A stretch of 64,000 bases of DNA from the NCBI RefSeq assembly GCF_016756745.1, contig NZ_JAESIH010000037.1:1-64000 (forward strand), in the 5' to 3' direction. This document shows positions 25,187-34,314 of the stretch, piece after piece; the first letter of the stretch is position 1; each line of letters begins with the position of its first letter. The translations under genes and the position numbers were made by a program. Under the pieces are notes generated by a model. That model did not search any database and was not told the origin of the DNA. It was given only the letters and a program-made list of their open reading frames with translations. The stretch comes from Aminivibrio sp. Lineage in GTDB: Bacteria; Synergistota; Synergistia; Synergistales; Aminobacteriaceae.

Positions 25187-26304
25187 GGGAAGAGACAGTC
25201 CTCCTGAGTGAATCCAGCGCACGGCGCCCCCAGGTGGATCCTTTCCTCTGGATCATCCCTCTGTTACTCGCCATTTTCGGGATCCTGATGATTTTTTCCC
25301 TGACATCCCACACGTCCCTGGAGGAGTACGGATCTCCCTTCACCCTCGGGATGAAGCAGGTTGAATGGCTGTTTGTCGGTATCGCTGGCATGATGGTGAT
25401 GTACATGATTCCCTTGTCTTTTTGGAAAAAATACAGCGGTGCCATCTGGCTTTTTTCTCTTTTCCTTCTCGTTCTCACCCTTATCCCCGGGATAGGCATC
25501 AAGGCGGGTGGGGCGAGGCGGTGGATAGGTTTTGCCGGGCTCCGGTTCCAGCCGATCGAATTCCTGAACCTGGCCATTGCCGTGCATCTTTCGAGGCTCC
25601 TGAACTCGTCGGGAAAAAGGGGACTGTCGGCGTTCATTTCCATAACGGTTCCGGTTCTCTTCCTTTCGGTGGTCCCCCTTCTTTTCCAGCCGAATATCGG
25701 CGGAACCATCCTTATTTTTGCCCTTTCCATGGCAATTCATGTCCAGTGCAGAGGATGGAGCTGGCCATTTATCGCCGGTGCAGCGGGATTTCCTTTTTTC
25801 TTCATGTTCATCATCAGGGAGGGATACCGTCTCAGGAGATATATTGCCTTTCTCGATCCCTGGGAACAGCCCATGGACAGCGGTTTCCAGGTTATCCAGG
25901 GTCTCGTAGCCTTTTCCAACGGGGGTCTCTTCGGCGTAGGAGTGGGAAAGGGGCTTCAGAAACTGAATTACCTCCCCGCCGCCCACACAGACTACATCTT
26001 CGCAACCGTGGGAGAGGAGTTCGGCTTTATCGGCACCTTTTTTATCCTTTTTTTCTTCCTTATGTGGACAATACGCGCCTGTTCAGCCTACAAGAACGCT
26101 GAAGGTTTCCGGGCCACCCTTATCTGGGCCCTTACGGTTTCGGTGCTTATTCCCCTGTTCATCAATCTCGGAGGTGTGCTCAAGCTCATGCCTCTTACAG
26201 GCATTCCTCTTCCTTTCATAAGCTACGGAGGCAGCTCCCTGCTCTTTATGTGGGTGAAAATAGGCATCCTGATGAGAGTCTGCAGGGAGGTGTCCCTGTC
26301 ATGA
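25183..26304 (+). CDS. ftsW: Septal peptidoglycan glycosyltransferase FtsW (SEDS family)
   Basis: FtsW polymerises lipid II at the septum in complex with FtsI. The 373-residue sequence has about ten membrane helices and SEDS motifs: GAGGARRWIGF-like KAGGARRWIGFAGLRFQPIE, LLFQPNIGGTILI, LDPWEQPMDSGFQVIQGL, AHTDYIFATVGEEFGF and the C-terminal LPFISYGGSS. A further 28 codons upstream lie inside murD, so the ATG at 25183 (ATGA overlap) is chosen. FtsW rather than RodA is preferred because of its place in the dcw cluster. Confidence 0.95.
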   Translation: MREETVLLSESSARRPQVDPFLWIIPLLLAIFGILMIFSLTSHTSLEEYGSPFTLGMKQVEWLFVGIAGMMVMYMIPLSFWKKYSGAIWLFSLFLLVLTLIPGIGIKAGGARRWIGFAGLRFQPIEFLNLAIAVHLSRLLNSSGKRGLSAFISITVPVLFLSVVPLLFQPNIGGTILIFALSMAIHVQCRGWSWPFIAGAAGFPFFFMFIIREGYRLRRYIAFLDPWEQPMDSGFQVIQGLVAFSNGGLFGVGVGKGLQKLNYLPAAHTDYIFATVGEEFGFIGTFFILFFFLMWTIRACSAYKNAEGFRATLIWALTVSVLIPLFINLGGVLKLMPLTGIPLPFISYGGSSLLFMWVKIGILMRVCREVSLS

Positions 26305-27395
26305 CGAAATTATGCCTTGTCGCCGGAGGAACGGGGGGGCACATCTTCCCAGCTCTTGCCTTTGCGGAATGGCTCCTGGCCTCCGGCACAGATGTTACCC
26401 TTTCCTTCGTCTGCGGCTCCAGGCCCCTGGAAAAAGAAATTTACGCTTCCAAGGGGATTGTTCCCCTGTGCCTCCCCCTTTCGGGTTCTCCGTTCGGCGC
26501 GGCGGGCATTGGTTCCAGGATTCTCAGGTGGAAGGAAACCCTTTCATCATTCTTTGTCTTCAGAGATTTTTTACGAAAGGAGGAATGCGATTGCTGTCTT
26601 CTTTTCGGCGGCTACGTCTCCTTTGTACCGCTTCTTTCATGCCATCTTGGAGGTATCCCCCTTATCGTTCATGAACAGAATGCCGTGGCGGGAAAAGTGA
26701 CCCGCCTCGCTTTCCGGCTGAAGAAAAAAATCGCCTCGGGATGGGGTGAGTGTCTTCCCTTCGCTGAAGGAACATATACTCCTACCGGAGTGCCTGTACG
26801 GTCTTTTTCTCCGCGGGATCCCGGAGAAGCCTGGCCCCGACTCGGAACAGGAAGAGCCTTTCCCCAAAAACCAATAATCGGTGTCCTGGGCGGTTCACTT
26901 ATGAGCGAACGGCTGATACAATTATTGGGTTATGTGATAAGAGATGAGGTTTTGCAAAAATGTACTTTTCTTTTCCTGGGTGCATCGCAGCAAGTTCAAG
27001 CCGGTCTTTTTTCCGGGGATCGCCCGGAGAATGTGCTTTTCGTTGAGAAGCAGTGGGATATGACCGACTTTTTTTCCGTTATTGACGGAGCCGTAGCTCG
27101 GGGAGGGGCATCGACGCTTTCCGAGCTGATGCTTTGGGGAATTCCCACAGTCGTTGTTCCCTGGAAACAGGCTGCAGATAACCACCAGGAAAAAAATGCC
27201 GAATGTTTTGAAAGGATTGCCTCCGGAGAAATCTGGAGAGAAGACGAACCTCTGGAATTCTTGAAAGAGAAGATACTGCGCGTCCTTCGAAAGGCACAAA
27301 ACGTCAGGAAAGAATTTTCGGAGGGAGATGAGTCTGAACGTTTATGGCGGCTGATCTCGTCCAGTATTGGAAGGGAGATTACGAATTTTGGATAA
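26301..27395 (+). CDS. murG: Lipid II synthase MurG (GlcNAc transferase)
   Basis: MurG transfers GlcNAc from UDP-GlcNAc to lipid I on the cytoplasmic face, giving lipid II. The 364-residue protein is a GT-B enzyme with the N-terminal GGTGGHIFPALA loop, HEQNAVAGKVTRLA, GVLGGSLMSERL, and the C-terminal donor-binding RGGASTLSELMLWGIPTVVVPW with DNHQEKNA. ATG 26301 overlaps the ftsW stop by 4 nt; AGGGAGGTG lies about 9 nt upstream. The murC frame begins 8 nt before its end. Confidence 0.95.
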   Translation: MTKLCLVAGGTGGHIFPALAFAEWLLASGTDVTLSFVCGSRPLEKEIYASKGIVPLCLPLSGSPFGAAGIGSRILRWKETLSSFFVFRDFLRKEECDCCLLFGGYVSFVPLLSCHLGGIPLIVHEQNAVAGKVTRLAFRLKKKIASGWGECLPFAEGTYTPTGVPVRSFSPRDPGEAWPRLGTGRAFPQKPIIGVLGGSLMSERLIQLLGYVIRDEVLQKCTFLFLGASQQVQAGLFSGDRPENVLFVEKQWDMTDFFSVIDGAVARGGASTLSELMLWGIPTVVVPWKQAADNHQEKNAECFERIASGEIWREDEPLEFLKEKILRVLRKAQNVRKEFSEGDESERLWRLISSSIGREITNFG

Positions 27396-28809
27396 TTACA
27401 TTGCAAGCTTGAAGGGTATACGCCGGATTCATCTTATGGGCATCGGTGGCGCAGGGATGAGCGGACTTGCTCTTCTTCTCGCCGAACTTGGCTACGAGGT
27501 AAGCGGCTGTGACATGAGCCACACCACCTATGTCGACAAGGTTCTTAAAGAAGAAATCGCGGTTGTTCTCGGGCATGGAAAGGCCCACATGGATAAATTC
27601 CTTCCCGAGCTTCTCGTCTACAGCAGCGCGATCCCCGAGGAGAACGAGGAAATAACCGCAGCCAGGGAGCGAGGAATCGCCGTCGCCAAAAGGGGAGAGG
27701 TCCTCAGCTGGATTTTCGACTCCCGGTTCGGCATAGGGGTTGCAGGAACCCACGGCAAAACGACAACGTCTTCCATGATAGCCCTCATCCTGGAACAAGC
27801 CGGGCTTCATCCGACTCTCGCCATTGGCGGCGAGCTCTGCGACATCGGAGTAAACGCGAAACTCGGAGACGGTCCCTACATGGTTGCAGAACTCGACGAG
27901 AGCGACGGTTCCTTCGAGAAATTCCATCCCAACATTGCGGTAGTCACAAATGCCGACTGGGATCATGTCAATCATTACCCTACCTTCGAAAGCGTTCTCG
28001 AGGCGTTCAGCCGATTTACATCGAACCCCAAGGACGGAGGCCTTCTCGTGCTCTGCGGAGAGGACGCGGGGTTAGGGAAAATCATGGCGGCAGGGCCCCT
28101 TCCAAGGGAAGCGGTAACCTATGGATGGGGGATGGGATGGACCTGGGGAGCCTTCGACGTGAAGCACAAACACGGCGGCGGGACCAGTTTCTCCATTGCC
28201 CACAATGGTGTCCACATTGACGACATGGAACTCTCAGTCTCGGGAGACCATAATATTCTCAACGCTCTGGCCGCCTGTGCCGTCTCCCACACTCTGGGGA
28301 TTCCCTTTACCATGATCAGGAAGACCCTGAAAGAATTCAAGGGAGCAAAAAGGCGCCTCCAGCATTTGGGACAGATCAACGGAGTCGAGGTCTATGACGA
28401 TTACGGACACCACCCCAGAGAGATCGCGGCAACCCTAAGCGCCATCGGCAGGATGTTCCCGGAAAAAAGGCTTCTTGTCGCCTTCCAGCCGCACAGGTTC
28501 ACCAGAACGCAGGCCCTGTACAGGGATTTCGCCTCAGTTCTCTCCACGGCTGACACGGTGTTCCTGCTGCCCGTCTACCAGGCGGACGAAGAGCCTATCG
28601 AGGGTGTTTCTTCTGCCCTTATCAATACCATTTTAAATGAAAAGAAAAACTCGAAGAGCGTCATGTGCCGTTCTCTCGAGGAAGCGGCCTCCGAGCTCGA
28701 GAAACAGAGTATGCCCGGGGACATTGTCCTGACCATCGGAGCCGGAGATATTTCAAACGTGGGTGAAATGTTCATGGAAAAGGCAAGAGCGGAGGTAGTC
28801 CACGCCTGA
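27388..28809 (+). CDS. murC: UDP-MurNAc:L-alanine ligase MurC
   Basis: MurC attaches the first amino acid, L-alanine, to UDP-MurNAc. The 473-residue protein has the HLMGIGGAGMSGLA nucleotide-binding motif, YSSAIPEENEE, the P-loop GTHGKTTTSSM, ELDESDGSF, NADWDHVNHYPTFE, DDYGHHPREI and QPHRFTRT. TTG at 27388 has AAGGGAG 10 nt upstream, while the alternative TTG at 27367 has none, so 27388 is preferred. In many dcw clusters murB and ddl follow murC; here the next gene is ftsQ-like. Confidence 0.94.
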   Translation: MDNYIASLKGIRRIHLMGIGGAGMSGLALLLAELGYEVSGCDMSHTTYVDKVLKEEIAVVLGHGKAHMDKFLPELLVYSSAIPEENEEITAARERGIAVAKRGEVLSWIFDSRFGIGVAGTHGKTTTSSMIALILEQAGLHPTLAIGGELCDIGVNAKLGDGPYMVAELDESDGSFEKFHPNIAVVTNADWDHVNHYPTFESVLEAFSRFTSNPKDGGLLVLCGEDAGLGKIMAAGPLPREAVTYGWGMGWTWGAFDVKHKHGGGTSFSIAHNGVHIDDMELSVSGDHNILNALAACAVSHTLGIPFTMIRKTLKEFKGAKRRLQHLGQINGVEVYDDYGHHPREIAATLSAIGRMFPEKRLLVAFQPHRFTRTQALYRDFASVLSTADTVFLLPVYQADEEPIEGVSSALINTILNEKKNSKSVMCRSLEEAASELEKQSMPGDIVLTIGAGDISNVGEMFMEKARAEVVHA

Positions 28810-28837
28810 CCGGTATGAAGAACACCGCCGGAAGGGT

Positions 28838-29686
28838 GTGCTTACGTCCGCCGTTTTTCTCTGCCGCAGGGATAGCGATTTCATGGGAAAATTCCTTTTT
28901 TTTCTTCTCGCATGTTCCATGCTCTTCGGAGCAGCCATATCCTACGAGGAGTATAGTCAGTTTCTGAGCCTTGACAGCATATCAGTTCAGACAGGGGCTC
29001 CCGAGGCAGAATCGCTGTTCTGGAAAAACCTGGGGCCTGCGGAATTGCGCTACTGGCCGATTTTTTTCTTCAAATCAGCCGACCTGAAGAAAAAGATGGA
29101 ATCGGAGGCACCACTCGTTTTTTCTTTGCGCAGGGAAAATGTCTCTGATTTCTTTGTCGAACTCGAACCTTTACAACCCTGGCTCAGACTTCGCTGGAAG
29201 GAGAAAGATTTTTTCCTCTCCCGTGACGGGCGCATCTGGGAATCCGATCATCCCCTGAACAGTAAATTCCCGGGAATCAGATCGCCTTCCATACCTCCAT
29301 TTCTTCTTTCAGAAGCCCTTCCTTCTCCGGCAGTCGTTCCGGGAGAAGGGATCGTGGTGACCTCCACAGTTCTCCCCGTTTCTTTATTTGCCGAATGGGT
29401 CAGCGGTCTTGAAACAAGCGGCTGGATGTCTCATACTCGTGAAGTGGAAATTTCCAGAAGAGAAGGAAACTACCTTCTCCGTCTGAATCTGAATAACAGG
29501 GACAGGACCGTGCGGATCCTCATCCGGGGTGACCAGGCACGGTGGAAAGAAATATCCTCCGCCGTCTCGCAGATTCTTCACCAGTTACAATTTTCCGGTG
29601 GAGACCTTATAATAGATACCACTTACACCGACAGAATCATTGTCCGTAATGTGGCCGGCGGCGGTCAGGAAGGGAGCGGGAGATAA
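28838..29686 (+). CDS. ftsQ: FtsQ/DivIB-like cell-division protein
   Basis: The 282-residue protein occupies the ftsQ slot between murC and ftsA. It has one membrane anchor (FLFFLLACSMLFGAAI, about residues 19-34 from GTG 28838) and a periplasmic domain. Although divergent, the order ISVQTG, LKKKMESEAPLVFSLRR, ELEPLQPWLRLRWKEKDFFLSRDGRIW follows the POTRA plus beta-domain pattern of FtsQ. FtsQ recruits FtsL and FtsB to the divisome. The start is uncertain: GTG 28838 has a poor ribosome site, and ATG 28883 (AGGGA at 10 nt) would shorten the protein by 15 residues. It abuts ftsA directly. Confidence 0.75.
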   Translation: MLTSAVFLCRRDSDFMGKFLFFLLACSMLFGAAISYEEYSQFLSLDSISVQTGAPEAESLFWKNLGPAELRYWPIFFFKSADLKKKMESEAPLVFSLRRENVSDFFVELEPLQPWLRLRWKEKDFFLSRDGRIWESDHPLNSKFPGIRSPSIPPFLLSEALPSPAVVPGEGIVVTSTVLPVSLFAEWVSGLETSGWMSHTREVEISRREGNYLLRLNLNNRDRTVRILIRGDQARWKEISSAVSQILHQLQFSGGDLIIDTTYTDRIIVRNVAGGGQEGSGR

Positions 29687-31000
29687 GTGTACAAAGAGCC
29701 GGAAATTCTCGTCGGGCTGGACCTCGGCACGAGCAAAATCGCCGTTGTAGTGGCGGAAAGAGATTCCCGTTTCCAGGAAGCTCAGATAATCGGTGTCGGG
29801 TTCGCTCCGTCTCAGGGAATACGAAAAGGCCTGATCATTAACCTGGAACAGGCGGTCCGCTCTGTACGCCAAGCGGTAAAGGACGCGGAAAACATGGTGG
29901 GTTTCGAAATTTCGGAAGCTACCGTCTCGTTCAGCGGCATAGACGTGGCATCAGTAACGTCCAGGGGAATGATCTCCCTGGGCAGGACTCCCCGCCAGGT
30001 ATCCATCTCGGATGTGGAAAGAGTTATCGAAGCGGCCCAGAGTGAGCTTTCCATTCCTTCAAACAGGGTTACCCTTCATACCATTCCGGTAAAATATTCC
30101 ATTGACGGAAATTCGGGAATTGACGACCCTCTCGGCATGACGGGGATCCGGCTTGAAATGGAACTGCAGTCGGTAATAATTCCCACAACGGTGGTCCAGA
30201 ATATAATAAACTGTGTCGAAACCGCCGGGGTGGAGGTTAACGGACTGGTCATCAAATCCCTTGCCAGTGCCCTCGGGGCACTGACCGACGAAGAAACGAG
30301 GGCTGGGGTTATTTCTCTTTGTATAGGCGGCGGAACCACGGGTGTCGCCCTCTATACAGACGGCCGCCCGGTCAAGCTGTCCATCATCCCCATCGGCGGG
30401 GATCATATAACCAATGACCTGGCCTACGTGATGAAAATTCCCATAAGCAAGGCGGAGGAGATCAAGAAAATGGTCTCTCTTTCCCCTGATGACGAAGAGC
30501 AGGAACTGGACGTCGACGTCAGAGGAAGAACAAAAACCTTCAACGTTCACGAAGCCTCCGAAGTGGTAAACTGCAGGCTGGAGGAGCTTTTCGGGGAACA
30601 TGTACTCCACCAGCTTTCCGAATACACGATGCATATATTCCCAGCAGGGGTCGTTCTTTCGGGGGGCGTGGCCAAAACGCCGGGAATCGAACTATTCGCT
30701 TCCGAGCTTCTTAATCTTCCCGTCCGGATCGCCGAACCCCTTGACATGTACCAGATGCCTCCGGGAAGGAATGACTGTGAATATACTACAGCAGCGGGGA
30801 TCGTGCGGTATATGACCAGCAAGGAAAGAAATCCGTACCGTTTCATCGAGACCCCCGTGTCCCAGCTTCGCTCAGGCTCTTCCATTATTTCGCCGGGGCT
30901 TACAGGGACAAAACAGCCCAGAAAACAGGGCAGTTCCCAGGGTGAAGGACTTCGTGGTCTTATGGAATACCTGAAAAAATCTGTCAAAGAGCTTTTCTAG
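29687..31000 (+). CDS. ftsA: Cell-division protein FtsA
   Basis: FtsA is the actin-like protein that tethers FtsZ filaments to the membrane. The 437-residue sequence begins ILVGLDLGTSKIAVVVAE (phosphate-1 loop), has the SHS2/1C insertion region, GGGTTGVALYTDG (phosphate-2) and VLSGGVAKTPGI (adenosine motif), and ends in an amphipathic membrane-targeting helix GLRGLMEYLKKSVKELF. The GTG start follows the ftsQ stop with no gap. ftsZ begins 32 nt downstream. Confidence 0.95.
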   Translation: MYKEPEILVGLDLGTSKIAVVVAERDSRFQEAQIIGVGFAPSQGIRKGLIINLEQAVRSVRQAVKDAENMVGFEISEATVSFSGIDVASVTSRGMISLGRTPRQVSISDVERVIEAAQSELSIPSNRVTLHTIPVKYSIDGNSGIDDPLGMTGIRLEMELQSVIIPTTVVQNIINCVETAGVEVNGLVIKSLASALGALTDEETRAGVISLCIGGGTTGVALYTDGRPVKLSIIPIGGDHITNDLAYVMKIPISKAEEIKKMVSLSPDDEEQELDVDVRGRTKTFNVHEASEVVNCRLEELFGEHVLHQLSEYTMHIFPAGVVLSGGVAKTPGIELFASELLNLPVRIAEPLDMYQMPPGRNDCEYTTAAGIVRYMTSKERNPYRFIETPVSQLRSGSSIISPGLTGTKQPRKQGSSQGEGLRGLMEYLKKSVKELF

Positions 31001-31032
31001 AGCCGCATTCCGCAATTGGGGAGGACAAGAAA

Positions 31033-32184
31033 ATGGAACACGTATTTCAGGTTAATGATACTCCGAGACCCCACCGGGAGGAAATCAAGGTCATCGGCGT
31101 CGGCGGCGGCGGCGGAAACGCCCTGAATCACATCATCAGGAGCGGAGTGTCAGGAGTCCACTTTATCTCCGCCAATACAGACGTGGGAGCTCTTCAGCTT
31201 TCCCAGGCCACGACGAAAATAACTCTTGGAGAAAAGCTGACCAAGGGACTGGGAGCGGGCTCCGACCCCGAAGTGGGGTTGAACAGCGCAAAGGAATCTA
31301 TTGACAAGATACGGGAAGTGGTCACGGGAGCCGACATGGTGTTTCTTACCGCAGGCATGGGAGGCGGCACCGGAACCGGAGCGTCGCCCATCATCGCGGA
31401 AGTAGCGAAAGAAGCGGGAGCGCTCGTTGTCGCTGTTGTTACCTTTCCCTTCTCCTTCGAGATGAACCGCCGGAGAAAACAGGCCATGACGGGTATAGCC
31501 ACCCTCAAGGAAAAAGTGGACGCCCTTCTCGTGGTCGAAAATGACCGCCTTCTTGAACTGACTGACGAAAAAACAAAGCATGCCGATGCCTACCGTCTCG
31601 CAGACGAAGTTCTCCGTCAGGCAGTTCAGGGGGTTACCGACCTTATTCTGAAACCCAGCCTTATCAATGTGGACTTTGCCGACGTGAGGACAGTGATGCA
31701 GAACGCAGGGTCCGCCATCATGGGGATCGGCTCGGGAGAAGGGGAGAACCGGGCGGAAATCGCCGCGAAGACCGCGATTAAGTCTCCGCTCATGTCCATC
31801 CCCATGAAGGGCGCGAAAGGAATTCTCTTTAATATTACAGGAGGGTCGGATCTCGGGATTCATGAAATCCGAAAAGCGGCACAGATCATCACGGAAACGG
31901 CGGATGAAGATGCGATCGTCATTTGGGGTCACACGGTCTCCGAGGAAATGTCCGACAAAATACAGATAACGGTCATCGCTACCGGTTTTTCCTCGGAAAA
32001 GGAAAGAAAGACGGTCACCAATTTTCCCAAGACAGCCCCGAAGACGAAAACTGCCGGAGTAGTGCTCGAGGAAACTGAAGTGCTCCCGGCCCAGGATGAA
32101 GACCTGTTTACCATGAGCGGAGTCCCGAAGAACCCTTACGATATTCCGTCAATCCTCCGCAAAAGCCGGAAGAACGGGAAATAA
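31033..32184 (+). CDS. ftsZ: Cell-division tubulin homologue FtsZ
   Basis: FtsZ polymerises with GTP into the cytokinetic ring. The 383-residue protein has the GVGGGGGNALNHI glycine-rich start, SANTDVGAL, the tubulin signature GGGTGTGASPIIAE, NVDFADVRTVM and FNITGGSDLGIHE. After a linker of roughly 55 residues it ends with the FtsA/ZipA-binding conserved peptide PYDIPSILRKSRK. It is the last division gene of the cluster, and a terminator lies about 70 nt downstream. Confidence 0.98.
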   Translation: MEHVFQVNDTPRPHREEIKVIGVGGGGGNALNHIIRSGVSGVHFISANTDVGALQLSQATTKITLGEKLTKGLGAGSDPEVGLNSAKESIDKIREVVTGADMVFLTAGMGGGTGTGASPIIAEVAKEAGALVVAVVTFPFSFEMNRRRKQAMTGIATLKEKVDALLVVENDRLLELTDEKTKHADAYRLADEVLRQAVQGVTDLILKPSLINVDFADVRTVMQNAGSAIMGIGSGEGENRAEIAAKTAIKSPLMSIPMKGAKGILFNITGGSDLGIHEIRKAAQIITETADEDAIVIWGHTVSEEMSDKIQITVIATGFSSEKERKTVTNFPKTAPKTKTAGVVLEETEVLPAQDEDLFTMSGVPKNPYDIPSILRKSRKNGK

Positions 32185-32253
32185 CCCCGTTTTCTGTACA
32201 ATCCTTTTAATGGATTCCTCTGACCGGAATATCCTGTTCGTTCAAACATGCTG

Positions 32254-32291
32254 AAGGCAGGAGTCTTGAAAAGGATTCCTGCCTTTTGTTT
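32254..32291 (+). terminator. Rho-independent terminator after ftsZ
   Basis: AAGGCAGGAGTC (32254-32265) pairs with GATTCCTGCCTT (32274-32285) over 12 bp with one G-U pair and an 8-nt loop, followed by TTGTTT. It closes the dcw cluster; about 80 nt without an obvious promoter follow before the SPOR gene. Confidence 0.85.
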
Positions 32292-32371
32292 CGGGATTGT
32301 TGTTTCTCAGGAACAGGCGAAGTTCGGACTTTTTCTGTTCCAGCCGCTCTACAGGCAAAGGAGGGATTTGA

Positions 32372-33055
32372 ATGTCCACGAGAGAGAGCAGAAGACTCAA
32401 GGAAAAACGCTCCATGATTCCTTTCGGGGATATCATGCTCCCGGTCATCGGCCTGGTGGCTGTCGGGCTTCTGATAGTAGGCGTGAAACTTTTTTTCCTG
32501 TCGGGACCCAAAACACCAGGGTATTCACCCGTTGCTCCCACGGTGCCGGCAGCTGCACGACAGGAAACACCACAACAACCTTCTTCGCGCGGCAAGGCGG
32601 CGACACCTTCCCGGCCCCCTGCCACCGATAACCAGGCCGTTCTGGCTGCTCCCGTAGGATCCAGCCGGCCTGTCGTCTTCGTTCCGGAAGGAGCCGGAAC
32701 GAAGAGTTCCCCGGTGGCGGCGCCTCCTTCGGCCCAGCCAGCGCCGAAGGCTCCTCCCGCATCTTCGTCCAAACCTTCCGCAAAGCAGCCTGCAGTCCAG
32801 AGCCCGGCACCTTCGGCCGCCAAGAGCAGATGGGGGGTTCAAATCGGCTCATTCACCGCACGGGAGGGGGCAGAAACGGTCAGGCAGCAGGCAGCCAAGG
32901 CCGGTTTTTCTTCTGTCATCACAGCGGCCCTGGTCAATGGAAAAACTTACTTCAGAGTCACTGTGCCTGCAGGAAACGACAGAAAGGCAGCGGACAATCT
33001 GGCCGATAAACTGACAAAAGCCGGATTTCCGGTATTCGTCGTCGGCATGCGCTGA
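32372..33055 (+). CDS. SPOR-domain membrane protein
   Basis: The 227-residue protein has a basic cytoplasmic N-terminus (ESRRLKEKRS), one membrane helix (about residues 21-43), a long low-complexity linker rich in Pro, Ala and Ser (about 48-147), and a C-terminal SPOR domain (WGVQIGSFTAREGAETVRQQ ... VPAGNDRKAADNLADKLTKAGFPVFVV, about 151-226). SPOR domains bind denuded septal glycan, so a role at the division site is likely, as in FtsN or DedD. Its position right behind ftsZ supports this, although a terminator separates them. No residues identify a specific partner. Confidence 0.85.
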   Translation: MSTRESRRLKEKRSMIPFGDIMLPVIGLVAVGLLIVGVKLFFLSGPKTPGYSPVAPTVPAAARQETPQQPSSRGKAATPSRPPATDNQAVLAAPVGSSRPVVFVPEGAGTKSSPVAAPPSAQPAPKAPPASSSKPSAKQPAVQSPAPSAAKSRWGVQIGSFTAREGAETVRQQAAKAGFSSVITAALVNGKTYFRVTVPAGNDRKAADNLADKLTKAGFPVFVVGMR

Positions 33056-33084
33056 CCCTGATCGCCCAAGGAGCATAATTTATC

Positions 33085-34314
33085 GTGGCCGGTTTTGTCG
33101 AAGCCCTCACCCCAAGAGAAACAGCGCTTGATCATGTTTCAGCCGTCCTTCGCTTTCCCTGGAAGGGGGAGGAGGTTCCCGTGCCTGTGGAATCCTGTTC
33201 CGGCCGGATTAGCAGACCTTTGATCGCGGACGAGAACTTTCCGCCCTTCCCGAGAAGCACCAGGGACGGGTATGCCGTCGTAAGCGCCGACTGTCTTGGC
33301 GCCGCCCCCGGCAGCCCCGCCTACCTGACCCTTGCAGGTGAAATACCCATGGGCTCTGCTCCTTCCCTTTCAATCCGCAGGGGAGAGTGCGCCCTTATTC
33401 ATACCGGGGGTATCCTGCCCGACGGAGCGGATGCTGTCGTGATGGTGGAGGATACGGAAAACGCCGGAAACTGGATAGAGGTGAAAAAGGCCGTCCAAAG
33501 GGCGGAAAATACCGTCCAGGCGGGCGAAGAGTTTTCTGTTGGGGATACCCTGCTGAAAGCCGGGCAGAAGCTTGACTTCAGAACTGCCGGTCTTCTTGCA
33601 ATGGCCGGCGTCAGAGAGGCCGCCACGGCAAGGCTGACGGTGGGAATAATCAGCACGGGAGACGAGATAGCGCCTCCCGAAACAGTCACGCTTCCTGCAG
33701 GCAAGGTTAGAGACGTGAATGCCTCCATGCTCTCGGCCCTCCTCATCGGAGAAGGCCACTCCGTCAGGAATTACGGAATAGCTGAAGACACGAGAGACGC
33801 TCTCGCCGCTTTCGTCAGGGAGGCACTCCGTGAATGCGACGTGGTCGCGATCAGCGGCGGCTCATCGGTCAGCATGAGAGATCATTGCTCGTCCATTCTC
33901 GAAGACCTTCCTCCTCCGGGACTTCTGGTCAGGGGGATTCTCATGTCACCCGGCAAACCTACCCTGATTGCGGGTACGGAGGATAACAGAAAACTTGTAC
34001 TCGGCCTTCCGGGACACCCTTTTTCATGTTTCATTTCGGCGTACACAGTCCTTATCCCCCTTCTGAACGCTCTTCTCCTGGGGAAACCGGCGGGACCGTG
34101 GAAGCGGGTTCTCGTTCCGGTACAGGAACCGGTGTTCGGTCATACAGGTATCGAAGAATTTATCCCCTGCGTTCTGAGAAACGGCAGAGCCTTCCCCTTT
34201 CCCGTAAAATCCTCTTTTTCGAAAGCTCTGGCCGAGGCGGACGGATTGTTCAGGCTTTCCGCATCCCATGAAACCATCAGACAGGGGGAGGAGGCGGAAA
34301 TTTGGCTCTGGTAG
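33085..34314 (+). CDS. moeA: Molybdopterin molybdenumtransferase MoeA
   Basis: MoeA inserts molybdate or tungstate into adenylylated molybdopterin. The 409-residue protein has all four MoeA domains, with STRDGYAVVSAD, LIHTGGILPDGADAVVMVEDTE, GIISTGDEIAPP, ISGGSSVSMRDH, MSPGKPTLIAG and GLPGHPFSCFISA. The GTG start at 33085 has AAGGAG about 10 nt upstream. It overlaps the second moeA gene by 13 nt. Two MoeA paralogues in one operon can indicate separate metal specificities, but the metal handled here cannot be read from sequence. Confidence 0.93.
   Translation: MAGFVEALTPRETALDHVSAVLRFPWKGEEVPVPVESCSGRISRPLIADENFPPFPRSTRDGYAVVSADCLGAAPGSPAYLTLAGEIPMGSAPSLSIRRGECALIHTGGILPDGADAVVMVEDTENAGNWIEVKKAVQRAENTVQAGEEFSVGDTLLKAGQKLDFRTAGLLAMAGVREAATARLTVGIISTGDEIAPPETVTLPAGKVRDVNASMLSALLIGEGHSVRNYGIAEDTRDALAAFVREALRECDVVAISGGSSVSMRDHCSSILEDLPPPGLLVRGILMSPGKPTLIAGTEDNRKLVLGLPGHPFSCFISAYTVLIPLLNALLLGKPAGPWKRVLVPVQEPVFGHTGIEEFIPCVLRNGRAFPFPVKSSFSKALAEADGLFRLSASHETIRQGEEAEIWLW

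Noticed and set aside
32185-33084. Foreign island at the Moco cluster junction
   Set aside because: Base composition, codon use and gene spacing look like the neighbours, and no integrase, tRNA or direct repeats flank the cluster.
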